63,205 bases of DNA from Nitrosarchaeum sp. (GTDB taxonomy: Archaea > Thermoproteota > Nitrososphaeria > Nitrososphaerales > Nitrosopumilaceae), in the NCBI GenBank assembly GCA_021414365.1, contig JAIOOR010000026.1, forward strand, positions 1 to 63,205, given 5' to 3'. Under the pieces are notes generated by a model, which was not told the origin of the DNA, did not search any database, and worked only from the letters and a program-made list of their open reading frames with translations. The first letter of the stretch is position 1, and each line of letters starts with the position of its first letter. A program made the position numbers and the translations under genes. Shown here one piece after another: positions 53,915-62,739 of the stretch.

Positions 53915-54426
53915 TTACAATCTGAATTTTTGTCATTCATAATATTGTACAAGTCAAATCCTGAATATTGAACAGTTGTCGTATATGGAATCACTCCTAT
54001 GATTGGAGTGTCAATGTTTACCAGCGTATACAACTTGTTAGGGTCTACTCTAATTTCACCGCCATTGAATTCAAAATCTAACTGCATAAACAAATACTGT
54101 GCCTCTGTGAAATCTTCAGAATGAAAAGTTCCTTTTTGAACGGCATACGATGATGGGTTTATTACAAGTGGCTCCACAGTAAATTTTCCAATACTGTTCA
54201 AATCATAAAATGTGTTTATCTCAAATTTTTTAAAACTCATCCAATATGGCATCGCATTGCAAAATTTCACATTACCGTTATTTGATAATTCAAAAAAACT
54301 AAATTTTTTTTGATCACCCCAACTATAGTGTAATTGTTGTGCACCATAGATGTTCATAGCAGAATATGCAAATGGAATTATTATGGCAATTATTGCAACT
54401 ATTGATATCTTTGAATATTTGTTCAT
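53911..54426 (-). CDS. Signal-anchored exported protein (171 aa)
   Basis: This is a 171-residue protein with an N-terminal hydrophobic segment (8-28) and a beta-rich domain containing YSWGDQKKFSFFELSNNG, ending NDKNSDCN. Two cysteines (FCNA and the last residue region SDC) may pair. I recognise only a general resemblance to the exported hypothetical proteins common in Nitrosopumilus. It is 3 bp downstream of the next minus-strand exported gene and probably co-expressed with it. Confidence 0.6.
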   Translation of the reverse strand: MNKYSKISIVAIIAIIIPFAYSAMNIYGAQQLHYSWGDQKKFSFFELSNNGNVKFCNAMPYWMSFKKFEINTFYDLNSIGKFTVEPLVINPSSYAVQKGTFHSEDFTEAQYLFMQLDFEFNGGEIRVDPNKLYTLVNIDTPIIGVIPYTTTVQYSGFDLYNIMNDKNSDCN

Positions 54427-54429
54427 ATT

Positions 54430-55074
54430 TTAAATTACAATAATTCCTTTGTTGATAAGATATTGAATTGCGTTTGAGAATTCATCATCTGAAATTCCAT
54501 CACTTAGCCACCACCCTGCTGTATTTTTTACCCATTTTGGAATGTGCACTGCATCAAAATTTTTCTCTTTAATTTTATCTGGTACTGTGATCAAGTTCTT
54601 GTCTACAAATTTATTTATCGAATCTATGAAAAACCCATCTGATATTTGTTCATTGACCCAACTATATGCAATTTGTTTCATCCCAAATGGAATGCATATA
54701 TTTTCTGAATCAACTAAATCAAATTCTGCACTGTTTTGTGCACCTGAATACTCTATGTCAATGAAATATTTTCCCAGTGGAAATGTGTCTGCTTCAAAGG
54801 GAAATGCTGAAGGAATTGGATTCTCCAAGTTAGTTATTGGAATGGGAATGGCATTGCTTTTTTTACCTGTTTGGTCTCTGATGTGAATAATTGCGGAATC
54901 CCATGTGACCTCTGAGACTTTAATTGTGTAAAATAACTTCTCACAGTATTTGTATGTGCTTTTTTCCATTATGATATCCACTGTTGGTGTGGCAAAAACA
55001 CTTGGCAGCAACGCAACACTGAAAACACCTAGAACAATGATGAGCAGGAAATATTTTGCCTCCATAGGCAGCAC
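54430..55074 (-). CDS. Exported protein with two WWxxGxI-type repeats
   Basis: The 214-residue product has a signal peptide (LLIIVLGVFSVALLPSVFA), an immunoglobulin-like beta domain (30-120), then two copies of a helical repeat. Copy 1 is AYSWVNEQISDGFFIDSIN with LITVP; copy 2 is WVKNTAGWWLSDGISDDEF with AIQYLINKGIIVI at the C-terminus. This repeat, with W-x-K-N-x-A-x-WW, recurs in many thaumarchaeal surface proteins and probably mediates cell-envelope interaction. It forms a two-gene unit with the next gene. Confidence 0.75.
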   Translation of the reverse strand: MLPMEAKYFLLIIVLGVFSVALLPSVFATPTVDIIMEKSTYKYCEKLFYTIKVSEVTWDSAIIHIRDQTGKKSNAIPIPITNLENPIPSAFPFEADTFPLGKYFIDIEYSGAQNSAEFDLVDSENICIPFGMKQIAYSWVNEQISDGFFIDSINKFVDKNLITVPDKIKEKNFDAVHIPKWVKNTAGWWLSDGISDDEFSNAIQYLINKGIIVI

Positions 55075-55152
55075 TCTTCAATTGCATAATAAAAATCTCA
55101 AATCTATGCTCAGGAATGCTTTTTAATAACTTGACATAATCCCAATTATCGA

Positions 55153-55205
55153 GTTTTCTGCGGAGACTAAACTTTGAGTGTGTGGCTGAAAATGCCCCCT
55201 CAAAG
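55153..55205 (+). ncRNA. Candidate structured RNA of two adjacent hairpins
   Basis: In this 250-bp spacer without an ORF, two stems lie side by side. The first is GTTT-TCT (55153-55159)/AGA-ct-AAAC (55164-55172) with a GCGG loop. The second is CTTTGAG (55172-55178) pairing exactly with CTCAAAG (55199-55205), with an inner GGC/GCC (55184-55186, 55194-55196). A TATA-like TTTTAATAAC at 55121-55130 lies about 25-30 nt before the first stem. No tRNA, snoRNA box or known riboswitch is recognised. Strand is inferred from the TATA element. Confidence 0.35.
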
Positions 55206-55331
55206 AAATTTTAATTCCTGACGGACCTATGTATTTTACATTAAAATGCATGCTTTGTTTTCTAATGTTTTATTACATGTTGTAATTACTATGACAAGAT
55301 TAAAATATTGTTTTTATGATTTATTGTGATA

Positions 55332-55532
55332 ATGCAGCAATCCGTGCTTGCCAGTGAGCATGCCAAGCCCAGAGCCCAACGACAAGTAACATACTTTTGC
55401 AGATTATGCAGAAACTATGGAATAAAGACAAGAAAGGCTCATCTTCAAAACTATCATAATGCTACTAGAGATACTGTAACTAAGCGAAGTAATAGTGATT
55501 TGGTGGATATTATCTTCGTAGAGTCAAAATAA
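55332..55532 (+). CDS. C2H2 zinc-finger-like protein (66 aa)
   Basis: This ORF uses ATG 55332 (GTG 55326 is possible). A single finger lies at residues about 22-46: CRLC, then twelve residues, then HLQNYH with paired histidines. The flanks are basic and serine-rich, as expected of a nucleic-acid-binding protein. The upstream AT-rich spacer also hosts a putative structured RNA. It precedes the ribosomal L15e gene by 46 bp. Function is inferred only. Confidence 0.65.
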   Translation: MQQSVLASEHAKPRAQRQVTYFCRLCRNYGIKTRKAHLQNYHNATRDTVTKRSNSDLVDIIFVESK

Positions 55533-55578
55533 TCATCATAGCATTTCAGTTATTAAAGGGGAATTTATCAAAATCGAT

Positions 55579-56037
55579 ATGCCCAGCATACAAGACAAAA
55601 CTTGGATTAGACTATGGCAAGAGAACACTCCTGAAATAAGGGAGAGAGTAGTTCAATGGCGTAAAGAAAATGCCATTACAAGAATAGATAGACCAAGTCG
55701 TTTGCAAAGAGCCAGAAGATTAGGCTACAAAGCAAAACAGGGCATAGTTGTTGTTAGAATGAGAGTCGGTACTGGTGGTATGCGAAAACAACGACCAGTA
55801 GCTGGTAGAAGACCAAAGCATCTTGGTGTTACAAGAATCAAGGCAGATGACGACATGAAAACAGTTGCAACAAGAAGAGCTCTTGAAAGATATCCTAACA
55901 TGAAACTTTTGGGTTCATACTTTGTCTACAAAGACGGTATGCATTATTGGTTTGAAGTAATAATGGCAGATCCAATGCATAAACGAATTGCACAAGACAA
56001 AGAATTACGACAAAGAATTCCTCAAATAACTGCATAA
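55579..56037 (+). CDS. rpl15e: Ribosomal protein L15e
   Basis: This 152-residue basic protein has the L15e blocks RPSRLQRARRLGYKAKQG, VVVRMRVGTGGMRKQRP and RRPKHLGVTRIK (each less than 20 residues), and a conserved LLGSYFVYKDGMHYWFEV region. It is of slightly shorter than eukaryotic L15e (about 200) but of archaeal length. The next ORF, an exported protein, starts 1 bp after its stop, so the transcript may be longer than the ribosomal gene. Confidence 0.95.
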   Translation: MPSIQDKTWIRLWQENTPEIRERVVQWRKENAITRIDRPSRLQRARRLGYKAKQGIVVVRMRVGTGGMRKQRPVAGRRPKHLGVTRIKADDDMKTVATRRALERYPNMKLLGSYFVYKDGMHYWFEVIMADPMHKRIAQDKELRQRIPQITA

Positions 56038-56038
56038 C

Positions 56039-56890
56039 TTGAAAACGATATTATTTGTTTCACTTGTTTTACTTTTAGTGTTTATTCCAGCATATGGTAT
56101 TCCACTATCTGATAGAACTGGACTGGTAAACAACCTAGATGTAAAGACAGATGGATATTCATTTGAAATTGAAACTGTTGCAAATTTTGATATTACAAAT
56201 TTTGAATTTGATTCAGGGGAGAAACGCTTGACACTTGACATTAACAGTGGTCTTGAAAATAATTTAGCAGAGATGTATATGCCAAAAGATCTTTTGAGTG
56301 GAAATTTTACTTTTTTCATTAATGGTACAGAATTTTTTCCAAAAGTAAAGGACAATGCTGACATTTCATTTATCACACTAAACTTTACAGGAGCAGGTGA
56401 TTCCAAGATCGACATTATTGCAACTGAATATCTACATGAGATGAATGTCACATCTAAACCAACTGAATTGCCAACTGAAAACAAATCACCAGAAAAAGGT
56501 GGAGGATGTTTAATTGCAACTGCAACTTATGGTAGTGAACTGGTACCACAAGTACAACAATTACGAGAACTGCGTGATGGGAAATTACTTCAAACAGAAT
56601 CTGGCACTTCATTTATGAATTCATTTAATGCATTCTACTATTCATTTAGTCCAACAATAGCGGACTGGGAAAGAGAATCTCCAATGTTTAAAGAAACAGT
56701 AAAGATAACTCTTACACCGTTGATTAGTTCCCTGTCTATTTTGAATTATGTAGATATGGATTCTGATGTATCTGTACTTGGATATGGCATATCTCTGATT
56801 TTGCTTAATGTGGGAATGTATTTTGTAGCACCCGTTGTGGTGATTCACAAAGTCAGGAAAATGGACTTTACGAAATTAAATAATCTTTAG
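56039..56890 (+). CDS. CFI-box C-terminal-domain exported protein
   Basis: This 283-residue protein (TTG start one base after the L15e stop) has a signal peptide (2-19), a beta-sandwich domain (25-130), a Pro/Thr linker and then the CFI-box: GGGCLIATATYGSELVPQV, with a characteristic LRELRDGKL. The tail (from about 205) has helices and one membrane segment. The CFI-box is associated with surface proteins of bacteria and archaea and often precedes a sorting-like tail. Its functional partner is unknown. Co-location with L15e is probably coincidental read-through. Confidence 0.78.
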   Translation: MKTILFVSLVLLLVFIPAYGIPLSDRTGLVNNLDVKTDGYSFEIETVANFDITNFEFDSGEKRLTLDINSGLENNLAEMYMPKDLLSGNFTFFINGTEFFPKVKDNADISFITLNFTGAGDSKIDIIATEYLHEMNVTSKPTELPTENKSPEKGGGCLIATATYGSELVPQVQQLRELRDGKLLQTESGTSFMNSFNAFYYSFSPTIADWERESPMFKETVKITLTPLISSLSILNYVDMDSDVSVLGYGISLILLNVGMYFVAPVVVIHKVRKMDFTKLNNL

Positions 56891-56975
56891 TAGGTTCTAG
56901 TCCAAACTTTTAGTATGGGCATATTTTTGAATTTGATAAATGACAACACCCTTAATCTCATATTGATATGAAAAA

Positions 56976-57167
56976 ATGAGTACAATGAATCTTAAAGGAG
57001 TAATTTTTGGAATCATTCTGATCGTTTCTGGATTGCCTATGGTATTTTGGGGGTTTACCACCTTTGCAGATGATGGTTTTAATTTTTGGCTACAGTTTGG
57101 ATTGACAGATCTAACTTTTGGAATTGGCATACTAGTTATGATCAAATTTTGGAATAAAAGAAAATAA
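56976..57167 (+). CDS. Small two-helix membrane protein (63 aa)
   Basis: This 63-residue protein has two hydrophobic segments (GVIFGIILIVSGLPMVFWGF and LTFGIGILVMIKFW) joined by a short polar loop FADDGFNF, ending NKRK. This is a hairpin membrane protein of unknown function. It starts 85 bp after the CFI-box gene. No named family. Confidence 0.6.
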   Translation: MSTMNLKGVIFGIILIVSGLPMVFWGFTTFADDGFNFWLQFGLTDLTFGIGILVMIKFWNKRK

Positions 57168-57289
57168 ACTCAGATCTACATAATCTAATTTTTCAAAACA
57201 CTATACTCACAAATTTCAATGCTGATTTTATTTCAACTATGGTATGATTTGGATAAATGGTTTAATAATTTTCTAATGATCAGGCTACA

Positions 57290-58633
57290 ATGATAAAAAC
57301 AATACACAGTGACATTCTAAAAATCACATCACTAGTACTTGGAATATTGCTACTAGGCGTTGTTCCAACGTATAATGCAGAAGCAAAGATGCAGACTCTT
57401 TCTGATACCAACCTTCCATTAAAAATTCCATTGACTATGGGTTATGCTGATGGAAATGAAGTGTATTACATCTCTACTGAGGCATCAGTAAAAGATGTAG
57501 CTGATCACCTGACTGATATTACGGGATTCAGAGTAGCATATACTCCTTCATTGCAAAACGCACCAAAGGAATCGCTGGCAGACATATACGCTTTCACCAA
57601 TGGCATAAAAGGCTCTGGCGCATTTGGATTTCAACCCCAAGTAGCTGATTCTCAACCTCCTAATCCTGATTACAGTCCTCTGTGGTTAGTCCACGCAGTT
57701 ACATGGAATGATAATGCAATTCCAAGAGAACTAAAATCAGAACAGTCTGTAATGGATGCAAAAAACAATGGTGAGTTAACAATTGCAGATACAGGAGTGG
57801 TTGTAAACTGTCCATTTGTTCAATGGAAAAATGGTCACTTGCCAATTAGAGTAGACAAAAATCTCACTGATCAAACACCATACGGTGGAGGTCAAGTATT
57901 GGATATTGACATCAAAAATAAAGTTGTGACTTTTGTTGCACATAGAGGAATTGCACCAAACGGTGATACTGTTTACTATATCGCAACAGATGCATCATCA
58001 CCTGATGTTGCACAAGCCCTTGGTGTAATACATGTTCCAAAAACATCTGAAACACTTGCAACATCTGCCTCATCTGATTTGTACGTGTTTACAAACGGAT
58101 TGGATGGAAACGGTCCAATGGGATTTCAAGCTAGTATTGGTTCTACAACAGTAGGAGGCCAATATTACAGCCCAATGTGGAGAATTCAAACTGCTACGTG
58201 GGCAAATCCGGATGATTCATCATTTGTTAAATCAATTGAAGAATTGCAAAGTTTTGCAAAAGACAAAATGATTTCAACTGCTCTTGCCGGGTTTATTGTA
58301 AACTGTCCTTTCGTAGAAGTACAAGCTATGATGCAAGACTCCATGAAAGATGACACCATGATGAAAGATGACACCATGATGAAAGATTCCATGATGAAAA
58401 GTTCCATGATTGATGAAAACTTTAGACCTCTAATGATGTTGAAGGATTTGAAGATGATTGGCGGTCATCAGTATTCTCCAGATATGCAAGTTAGCAATGG
58501 CATTGGTCCTTCAGATGTTATCTGCAAGACAGGTTTTGAATTACTCATGAGAGTTTCCACTGGAGATGCTATCTGTGTAAAACAATCATCAGTTGAGAAT
58601 CTTCTGTTAATTGGATTTGCAGATTATTTCTAA
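57290..58633 (+). CDS. Exported protein with duplicated domain and Met-rich repeat
   Basis: This 447-residue protein has a signal peptide (14-32). Two homologous domains follow, about 45-180 and 215-345. Each contains a YYI(S/A)T(E/D)AS block, LYVFTNG/IYAFTNG, GFQ, a YSPxW motif and the ending VNCPFV with one cysteine. A linker of tandem MKDDTM units (18-nt DNA repeat at 58343-58378) follows. The C-terminal 70 residues contain CKTGFELLMRVSTGDAICV. Methionines in the linker and paired Cys might bind copper, but no ligand set is proven. The domain resembles families of unknown function (possibly DUF7482, from memory). Confidence 0.7.
   Translation: MIKTIHSDILKITSLVLGILLLGVVPTYNAEAKMQTLSDTNLPLKIPLTMGYADGNEVYYISTEASVKDVADHLTDITGFRVAYTPSLQNAPKESLADIYAFTNGIKGSGAFGFQPQVADSQPPNPDYSPLWLVHAVTWNDNAIPRELKSEQSVMDAKNNGELTIADTGVVVNCPFVQWKNGHLPIRVDKNLTDQTPYGGGQVLDIDIKNKVVTFVAHRGIAPNGDTVYYIATDASSPDVAQALGVIHVPKTSETLATSASSDLYVFTNGLDGNGPMGFQASIGSTTVGGQYYSPMWRIQTATWANPDDSSFVKSIEELQSFAKDKMISTALAGFIVNCPFVEVQAMMQDSMKDDTMMKDDTMMKDSMMKSSMIDENFRPLMMLKDLKMIGGHQYSPDMQVSNGIGPSDVICKTGFELLMRVSTGDAICVKQSSVENLLLIGFADYF
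58343..58393 (+). repeat. Tandem 18-nt repeat encoding MKDDTM
   Basis: Two exact copies of an 18-nt unit (58343-58360, 58361-58378) are followed by a shortened third (ATGAAAGATTCCATG). The repeat preserves frame and lies in the linker of the exported protein, producing Met/Asp-rich sequence. Confidence 0.85.
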
Positions 58634-58642
58634 AATCCACCC

Positions 58643-58655
58643 TTTTTTTATTTTT
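58643..58655 (+). terminator. Poly-T terminator after the exported-protein gene
   Basis: CCTTTTTTTATTTTT lies 8-22 nt after the stop at 58633, a T-run of the type that ends archaeal transcripts. Confidence 0.45.
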
Positions 58656-58717
58656 AAAAATTATACAAAGTTAGACTATTCTAAATCCTTAAGTTTTACA
58701 AAAATTTTAAAAAATTA

Positions 58718-59257
58718 TTGAAACTTTTCACTGTAATTCTAATAGCCATTTCTATAGTCGCAGTAATTGGCGCCTTGATTGGATTTCAACAAATTGTGAC
58801 TTGGCAAGCACAGGTTGCCTTTGAGCAATACAATTCGGGAATTCAGTCTAAAGTAAATGAAACGCCTGTTATTGAAGAACCGCATTTACCGCAATGTATT
58901 GGAAGTGCCAGGTGTATCACTGGAATCGTAACTGAAGTAATTGACGGTGATACCATCAAAGTTGACGAACAATCAATTAGATTTGCATTAGCATCAGCAC
59001 CTGAACTAAGTGACCCAGAAGGAATCATCGCTAAAGATTTCATTGATGGTATGTGTCCTATTGGCTCTACTGCAATAGTGGACGAAGATGACGGACAAAC
59101 AAAAGGAAGCTATGATAGAATTCTTGGAGTGATTTACTGTAATGGAAAAAATCTAAATGAACAACTAGTGGAATCTGGTTACGGATACTTGAGTAAAGAA
59201 TTTTGTTCTGTCAGCGAGTTTTCAAATAATACCTGGGCAAAAAAATATGGTTGCTAA
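58718..59257 (+). CDS. Membrane-anchored staphylococcal-nuclease-like protein
   Basis: The 179-residue protein (TTG start) has an N-terminal helix (4-26) and an SNase domain (about 65-179). Conserved: DGDT in VIDGDTIKV, the first catalytic Arg in RFALASAPE with Glu, and the second Arg in SYDRILGVIY followed by LNEQLVESGYG. Compared with staphylococcal nuclease, the calcium ligand Asp40 (VDTPE) is replaced (ASAPE). Two extra cysteines and a C-terminal Cys suggest disulfides. It is likely an extracytoplasmic nuclease or a binding-only homologue, perhaps for DNA scavenging. Confidence 0.8.
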   Translation: MKLFTVILIAISIVAVIGALIGFQQIVTWQAQVAFEQYNSGIQSKVNETPVIEEPHLPQCIGSARCITGIVTEVIDGDTIKVDEQSIRFALASAPELSDPEGIIAKDFIDGMCPIGSTAIVDEDDGQTKGSYDRILGVIYCNGKNLNEQLVESGYGYLSKEFCSVSEFSNNTWAKKYGC

Positions 59258-59289
59258 ATCCTTAAGTTTTGTTATGCTGTGATACATTT

Positions 59290-59391
59290 GTGAAAAAATC
59301 TACAAAGTTGATAATACTTTTAGCTGCAAGCATTGTATCATTTTATGGAATAATGATTGCACTTGTTAATAGCAACTTTTGGGGTTCATAA
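59290..59391 (+). CDS. Single-TM peptide (33 aa)
   Basis: This ORF starts at GTG (59290) and encodes one hydrophobic helix (LIILLAASIVSFYGIMIALV) preceded by MKKSTK and followed by NSNFWGS. It is the first of two tandem single-helix ORFs, both with GTG starts. It may be a subunit of a membrane complex; small single-helix subunits are common in thaumarchaeal respiratory and ammonia-oxidising complexes. Confidence 0.4.
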   Translation: MKKSTKLIILLAASIVSFYGIMIALVNSNFWGS

Positions 59392-59436
59392 ATCTGATTT
59401 AGATTTGTTTTTATTTTATTTGTGTAAATAACACAT

Positions 59437-59517
59437 GTGAATAATGCTAAAGTTGCATTAACAGCTGGATTTTGCATCGTTGCAGCTTTGTCTGTAATTC
59501 TTTATTTTATTCGTTAA
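59437..59517 (+). CDS. Single-TM peptide (26 aa)
   Basis: This ORF starts at GTG 59437, 46 bp after the previous one, and encodes 26 residues with one helix (VALTAGFCIVAALSVILYF). It resembles the previous mini-protein in architecture. Being so short, coding potential alone is weak evidence. Confidence 0.35.
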   Translation: MNNAKVALTAGFCIVAALSVILYFIR

Positions 59518-59552
59518 ATTAAACACAAAATCATGATGTGCTGAAAAGATTT

Positions 59553-60215
59553 CTATTCTTTTAGCAATTTCTGAATCATTGCTTCGACGTTTCCTGACTG
59601 CCCAAATGACACGTTTCGTAAAACTCCCTTCCTATCTACCAAAATCATAGATGGTGTTCCCTGTAAAGCAAACTTTTCAAATGTCTCTGCAGAATACTCT
59701 TTTGTTTTCATGTAATCTTTGACTCGCTGAATGATCTGTTTTCTATAATCTTCTGGTTGAGAATCAAACTCTGGAATTTGTCCGTAAATAAATTGCATAA
59801 CTTTTTCATCACTAATCATTCCATCTGTCTTTGTTAGCTTGTCCATTGCAAGTGGAAATGGTATCTTGTATGATAGTTTGTTGCCTTTTTCTAATTGGCC
59901 GTACATTGATAGGGCTTCTTTTGTATCTCCGACTACTTCGCCAGTCTCTGCTAGCATCTTGAGATTGTCCAAAGTATTTTTGTCATAATCCTCAAATGCT
60001 GTTGCTAGTCCGATTACTCGCACCCCGTCATCTTTGTATTTGTTGTAGATGCTAATTGCCTCTGGTAGTGCATGCATAAAGCAGCCAGGACAATTTACCT
60101 GAAATACCTCTACTAGTACAATGTGATCTTTTTCCTGATCAAAGTTTGTAGGGGCGCCTTGAACCCATTCAGATACTGCAAAATTTGGTGCTTTTTGTCC
60201 TATTATTGCACTCAT
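59553..60215 (-). CDS. TlpA-like thioredoxin-fold redoxin (220 aa)
   Basis: This 220-residue protein has the AhpC-TSA/redoxin core: GQKAPNFAVSEW at the start, NCPGC (Cys42, Cys45) as active site, and the cis-Pro loop LQGTPSMILVDRKG near the end. A helical insertion of about 90 residues lies between, as in TlpA-like or SCO-like proteins. There is no signal peptide, so it would act in the cytoplasm as a peroxiredoxin or disulfide reductase. It is divergent from the HEAT-repeat gene with 103 bp between. Confidence 0.82.
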   Translation of the reverse strand: MSAIIGQKAPNFAVSEWVQGAPTNFDQEKDHIVLVEVFQVNCPGCFMHALPEAISIYNKYKDDGVRVIGLATAFEDYDKNTLDNLKMLAETGEVVGDTKEALSMYGQLEKGNKLSYKIPFPLAMDKLTKTDGMISDEKVMQFIYGQIPEFDSQPEDYRKQIIQRVKDYMKTKEYSAETFEKFALQGTPSMILVDRKGVLRNVSFGQSGNVEAMIQKLLKE

Positions 60216-60318
60216 TGTTCATTATTGATTTTTTTTCTATTAAATAGATAACGCATATGCAAAATGTTGTAAATATTTCGGGTAACCTAATATAGGATAT
60301 AAAAAACCTCAAAACAAA

Positions 60319-60807
60319 ATGCAGGCAGTAACTGAGGACAGACTAGGTCTTTTTGCAGAGATGGAATCAAAGTATGAAAAAAAAGACACTGCATATTTTG
60401 TAAAACTTTTGACTCATCCGGATTTTGTAGTAAGGACTAGAGCAACTTGCATTTTAGTAGATTTTGGCGGAGAAGACAAAGTTCCACATGTCGCTAAAGT
60501 TTTAAAAAATGACTCTAATGAATTGGTAAGACACGAAGCTGCTTTCTCTTTGGGGCAGATGTGCCTTTCAAGTTGCATTCCGCCACTAGCAGATGCCACA
60601 TTACATGACCCTAGCATGTTTGTAAGACACGAAGCAGCAATAGCCCTTGGTGTAATTGGCTCAAAGGAAGCAAAGGCAGTTTTAGAAAAAGCATTAAACG
60701 ACCCTGATTTACCAGTAGTAGAGTCTGCCGTGGTTGCATTATCAAATATTGAATTTATGGAAAAATTAAGCAAGAATGCAAAGTTTGCAAAACTAACAGG
60801 TGGATAA
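60319..60807 (+). CDS. HEAT-repeat protein resembling half of deoxyhypusine hydroxylase
   Basis: This 162-residue protein has three to four HEAT repeats. Two consecutive repeats carry the metal-site dipeptide of DOHH: His72-Glu73 in [13 protein letters not shown] and His104-Glu105 in [14 protein letters not shown]. The spacing of 32 residues matches one half of eukaryotic DOHH, in which two such halves hold a diiron centre. Here only one half is encoded; a homodimer could form the full site. DOHH is not established in archaea, so function remains inference; plain PBS lyase HEAT proteins are the alternative. It is 1 bp from the next gene. Confidence 0.72.
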   Translation: MQAVTEDRLGLFAEMESKYEKKDTAYFVKLLTHPDFVVRTRATCILVDFGGEDKVPHVAKVLKNDSNELVRHEAAFSLGQMCLSSCIPPLADATLHDPSMFVRHEAAIALGVIGSKEAKAVLEKALNDPDLPVVESAVVALSNIEFMEKLSKNAKFAKLTGG

Positions 60808-60808
60808 G

Positions 60809-62572
60809 ATGAATTTCACAGTTGGAATTATTGCCGCAGTTGGTGTCTTGGTTGCAATTAGCTTGGTGTTTATTTCAATGGATCCTGGATTTATCATTGA
60901 ACCCAAAGTAAAACCAGTTGCATGTACACTAGAGTATGCACCAGTCTGTGGAGTTGATGGAATCACTTATGGAAACTCGTGTATGTTAAATGCTGCAAAA
61001 GTTGAATCTGCTCACACTGGAGAATGCGTTGTTGAAAAACCACTCAAAGAAGGTTGGACTAGAATCACATCTGTACAAGATCCGGGAATTGGACATGAAT
61101 CACACCAACTTGCATTAATCTTGCCACCATCTGACAAAGTTTATTCTGGAACATTATACTATGATGCATCTGAAACAGTTCAACTAGTGACATTACACGG
61201 TCCTCTAAAAGAAGGAGATGAGAAAGGTCAACCAGTATGGACTGCAGATGGTAAAACAAAATATGCCCTAACTTTAGTTAATCTAAATAATACTAGTGGC
61301 GAGTGGAAGTTTTCTGGAAATGCACTTGCAATTCACACAAAAAAGACAACTCCGTTTACAGCTGATTACATGGTAGATTATACCGAACTTCCAGTCTCTG
61401 ATGTTATCAAGACTGGCACAATAACATCTGTCACAGACCCAGGAATGGGACATGAAGGACATCAATTAGCAATTATCTTGGCACCATCAAGTGATCTTTA
61501 TTCTGGAATCGTTTCATATTCTGCATCCGAGCCAATTCAGCTAGTTGCACTAAAAGGTCCAATAGGTCCTGATGATCATCCTGCAAAGACTTGGAGTGTT
61601 GATGGCAAAACCGTCTATGAATTGATATTTGTTGATCCTGCAAACTCTATGGGTTCTTGGGAGTTTTCTGGCAACGCACTTGCAATTCACACAAAAAACA
61701 CCACACCATTTACTGTAAGTTACTCTGTCAGTGCTACTGCTGAAGGTACGATGCCTTCACCAATAGGTGCAATGCCAATAGCACCAAAGACTGTAACTGT
61801 TTCAATTCCAAAAGGTGTATCATCACCTGGCTGTGAGACTACGTCTACTTGCTTTTCTCCTGATTCAGTAGAGATTCAAGTTGATGACACTGTCATGTGG
61901 AAAAATGATGATACTGCAGCACACACTGTTACAAGTGGAAAAGATGTAACACCTGACGGTACATTTGATTCTAGTTTGTTTATGTCTGGAAATACTTTTG
62001 AATTTACATTTGATAAAGCAGGAACATATCCTTACTTTTGCATGGTTCATCCTTGGATGACCGGAGAAATCATTGTACATGAAAAGTTCAATGAACTCAA
62101 CATTGCAGTAGGTGAGCCAAATCCAACTGCACCAGTTGAATCACCACCAGTTGTACAGACACCGCCAGTAGAGCCAACTCCATCTGTAGAGCCAACTCCA
62201 CCAGTTGATGAATCCAAAGTTGAACCAGCACCAACTCCAGAGACAACACCATCTGAACCAACTGAGAGACGTTCTGGTCCACTAGAGGTAACAATTGCTC
62301 AAGGCGCATCTTCACCTGGGTGTGAAAGCACCAATGAATGCTTTCTTCCTTATCAAGCTGAAATTGATTCCGGAGAGACCATAGTCTGGACAAACACTGA
62401 TTCTGCTGCACACACTGTCACCAGTGGAAAAGATGCAACATCAGATGGAATATTTGATTCAGGAATGATCACACCAAAGAACACATGGGAGTTTACATTT
62501 GAGAATCCTGGTGAATATGATTACTATTGCATGCTGCATCCTTGGATGACAGGCAAAGTCATTGTAAAATAA
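60809..62572 (+). CDS. Kazal/duplicated-domain/double-cupredoxin surface protein
   Basis: This is a 587-residue exported protein (GTG at 60800 would add three residues). Residues 4-24 form the anchor. A Kazal-like knot follows (Cys39, 47, 58, 73; motif [14 protein letters not shown]). Then come two repeats of about 115 residues (each DPGxGHExHQLALIL, [21 protein letters not shown]). Finally two plastocyanin-like domains are separated by a Pro/Thr/Glu linker: ligands His in AAHTVTSG, then C-x2-H-x2-M as FCMVHPWM and YCMLHPWM. Both copper sites are intact. The fusion would anchor two blue-copper centres on the cell surface. Confidence 0.85.
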   Translation: MNFTVGIIAAVGVLVAISLVFISMDPGFIIEPKVKPVACTLEYAPVCGVDGITYGNSCMLNAAKVESAHTGECVVEKPLKEGWTRITSVQDPGIGHESHQLALILPPSDKVYSGTLYYDASETVQLVTLHGPLKEGDEKGQPVWTADGKTKYALTLVNLNNTSGEWKFSGNALAIHTKKTTPFTADYMVDYTELPVSDVIKTGTITSVTDPGMGHEGHQLAIILAPSSDLYSGIVSYSASEPIQLVALKGPIGPDDHPAKTWSVDGKTVYELIFVDPANSMGSWEFSGNALAIHTKNTTPFTVSYSVSATAEGTMPSPIGAMPIAPKTVTVSIPKGVSSPGCETTSTCFSPDSVEIQVDDTVMWKNDDTAAHTVTSGKDVTPDGTFDSSLFMSGNTFEFTFDKAGTYPYFCMVHPWMTGEIIVHEKFNELNIAVGEPNPTAPVESPPVVQTPPVEPTPSVEPTPPVDESKVEPAPTPETTPSEPTERRSGPLEVTIAQGASSPGCESTNECFLPYQAEIDSGETIVWTNTDSAAHTVTSGKDATSDGIFDSGMITPKNTWEFTFENPGEYDYYCMLHPWMTGKVIVK

Positions 62573-62739
62573 ATAATATTTTTGACCTAGATTCAGAATT
62601 ATTAACTTGATTATTCTCAAAATGAATACTGTGTTTTTTATGACTCCTCTTGGGATTTTTTGAGTCTGTTTTACAATAACTGTGATTGTTTATTTTGTTG
62701 AAACAGGGATACTTAATGTAATTTTTTCATAATATACTC

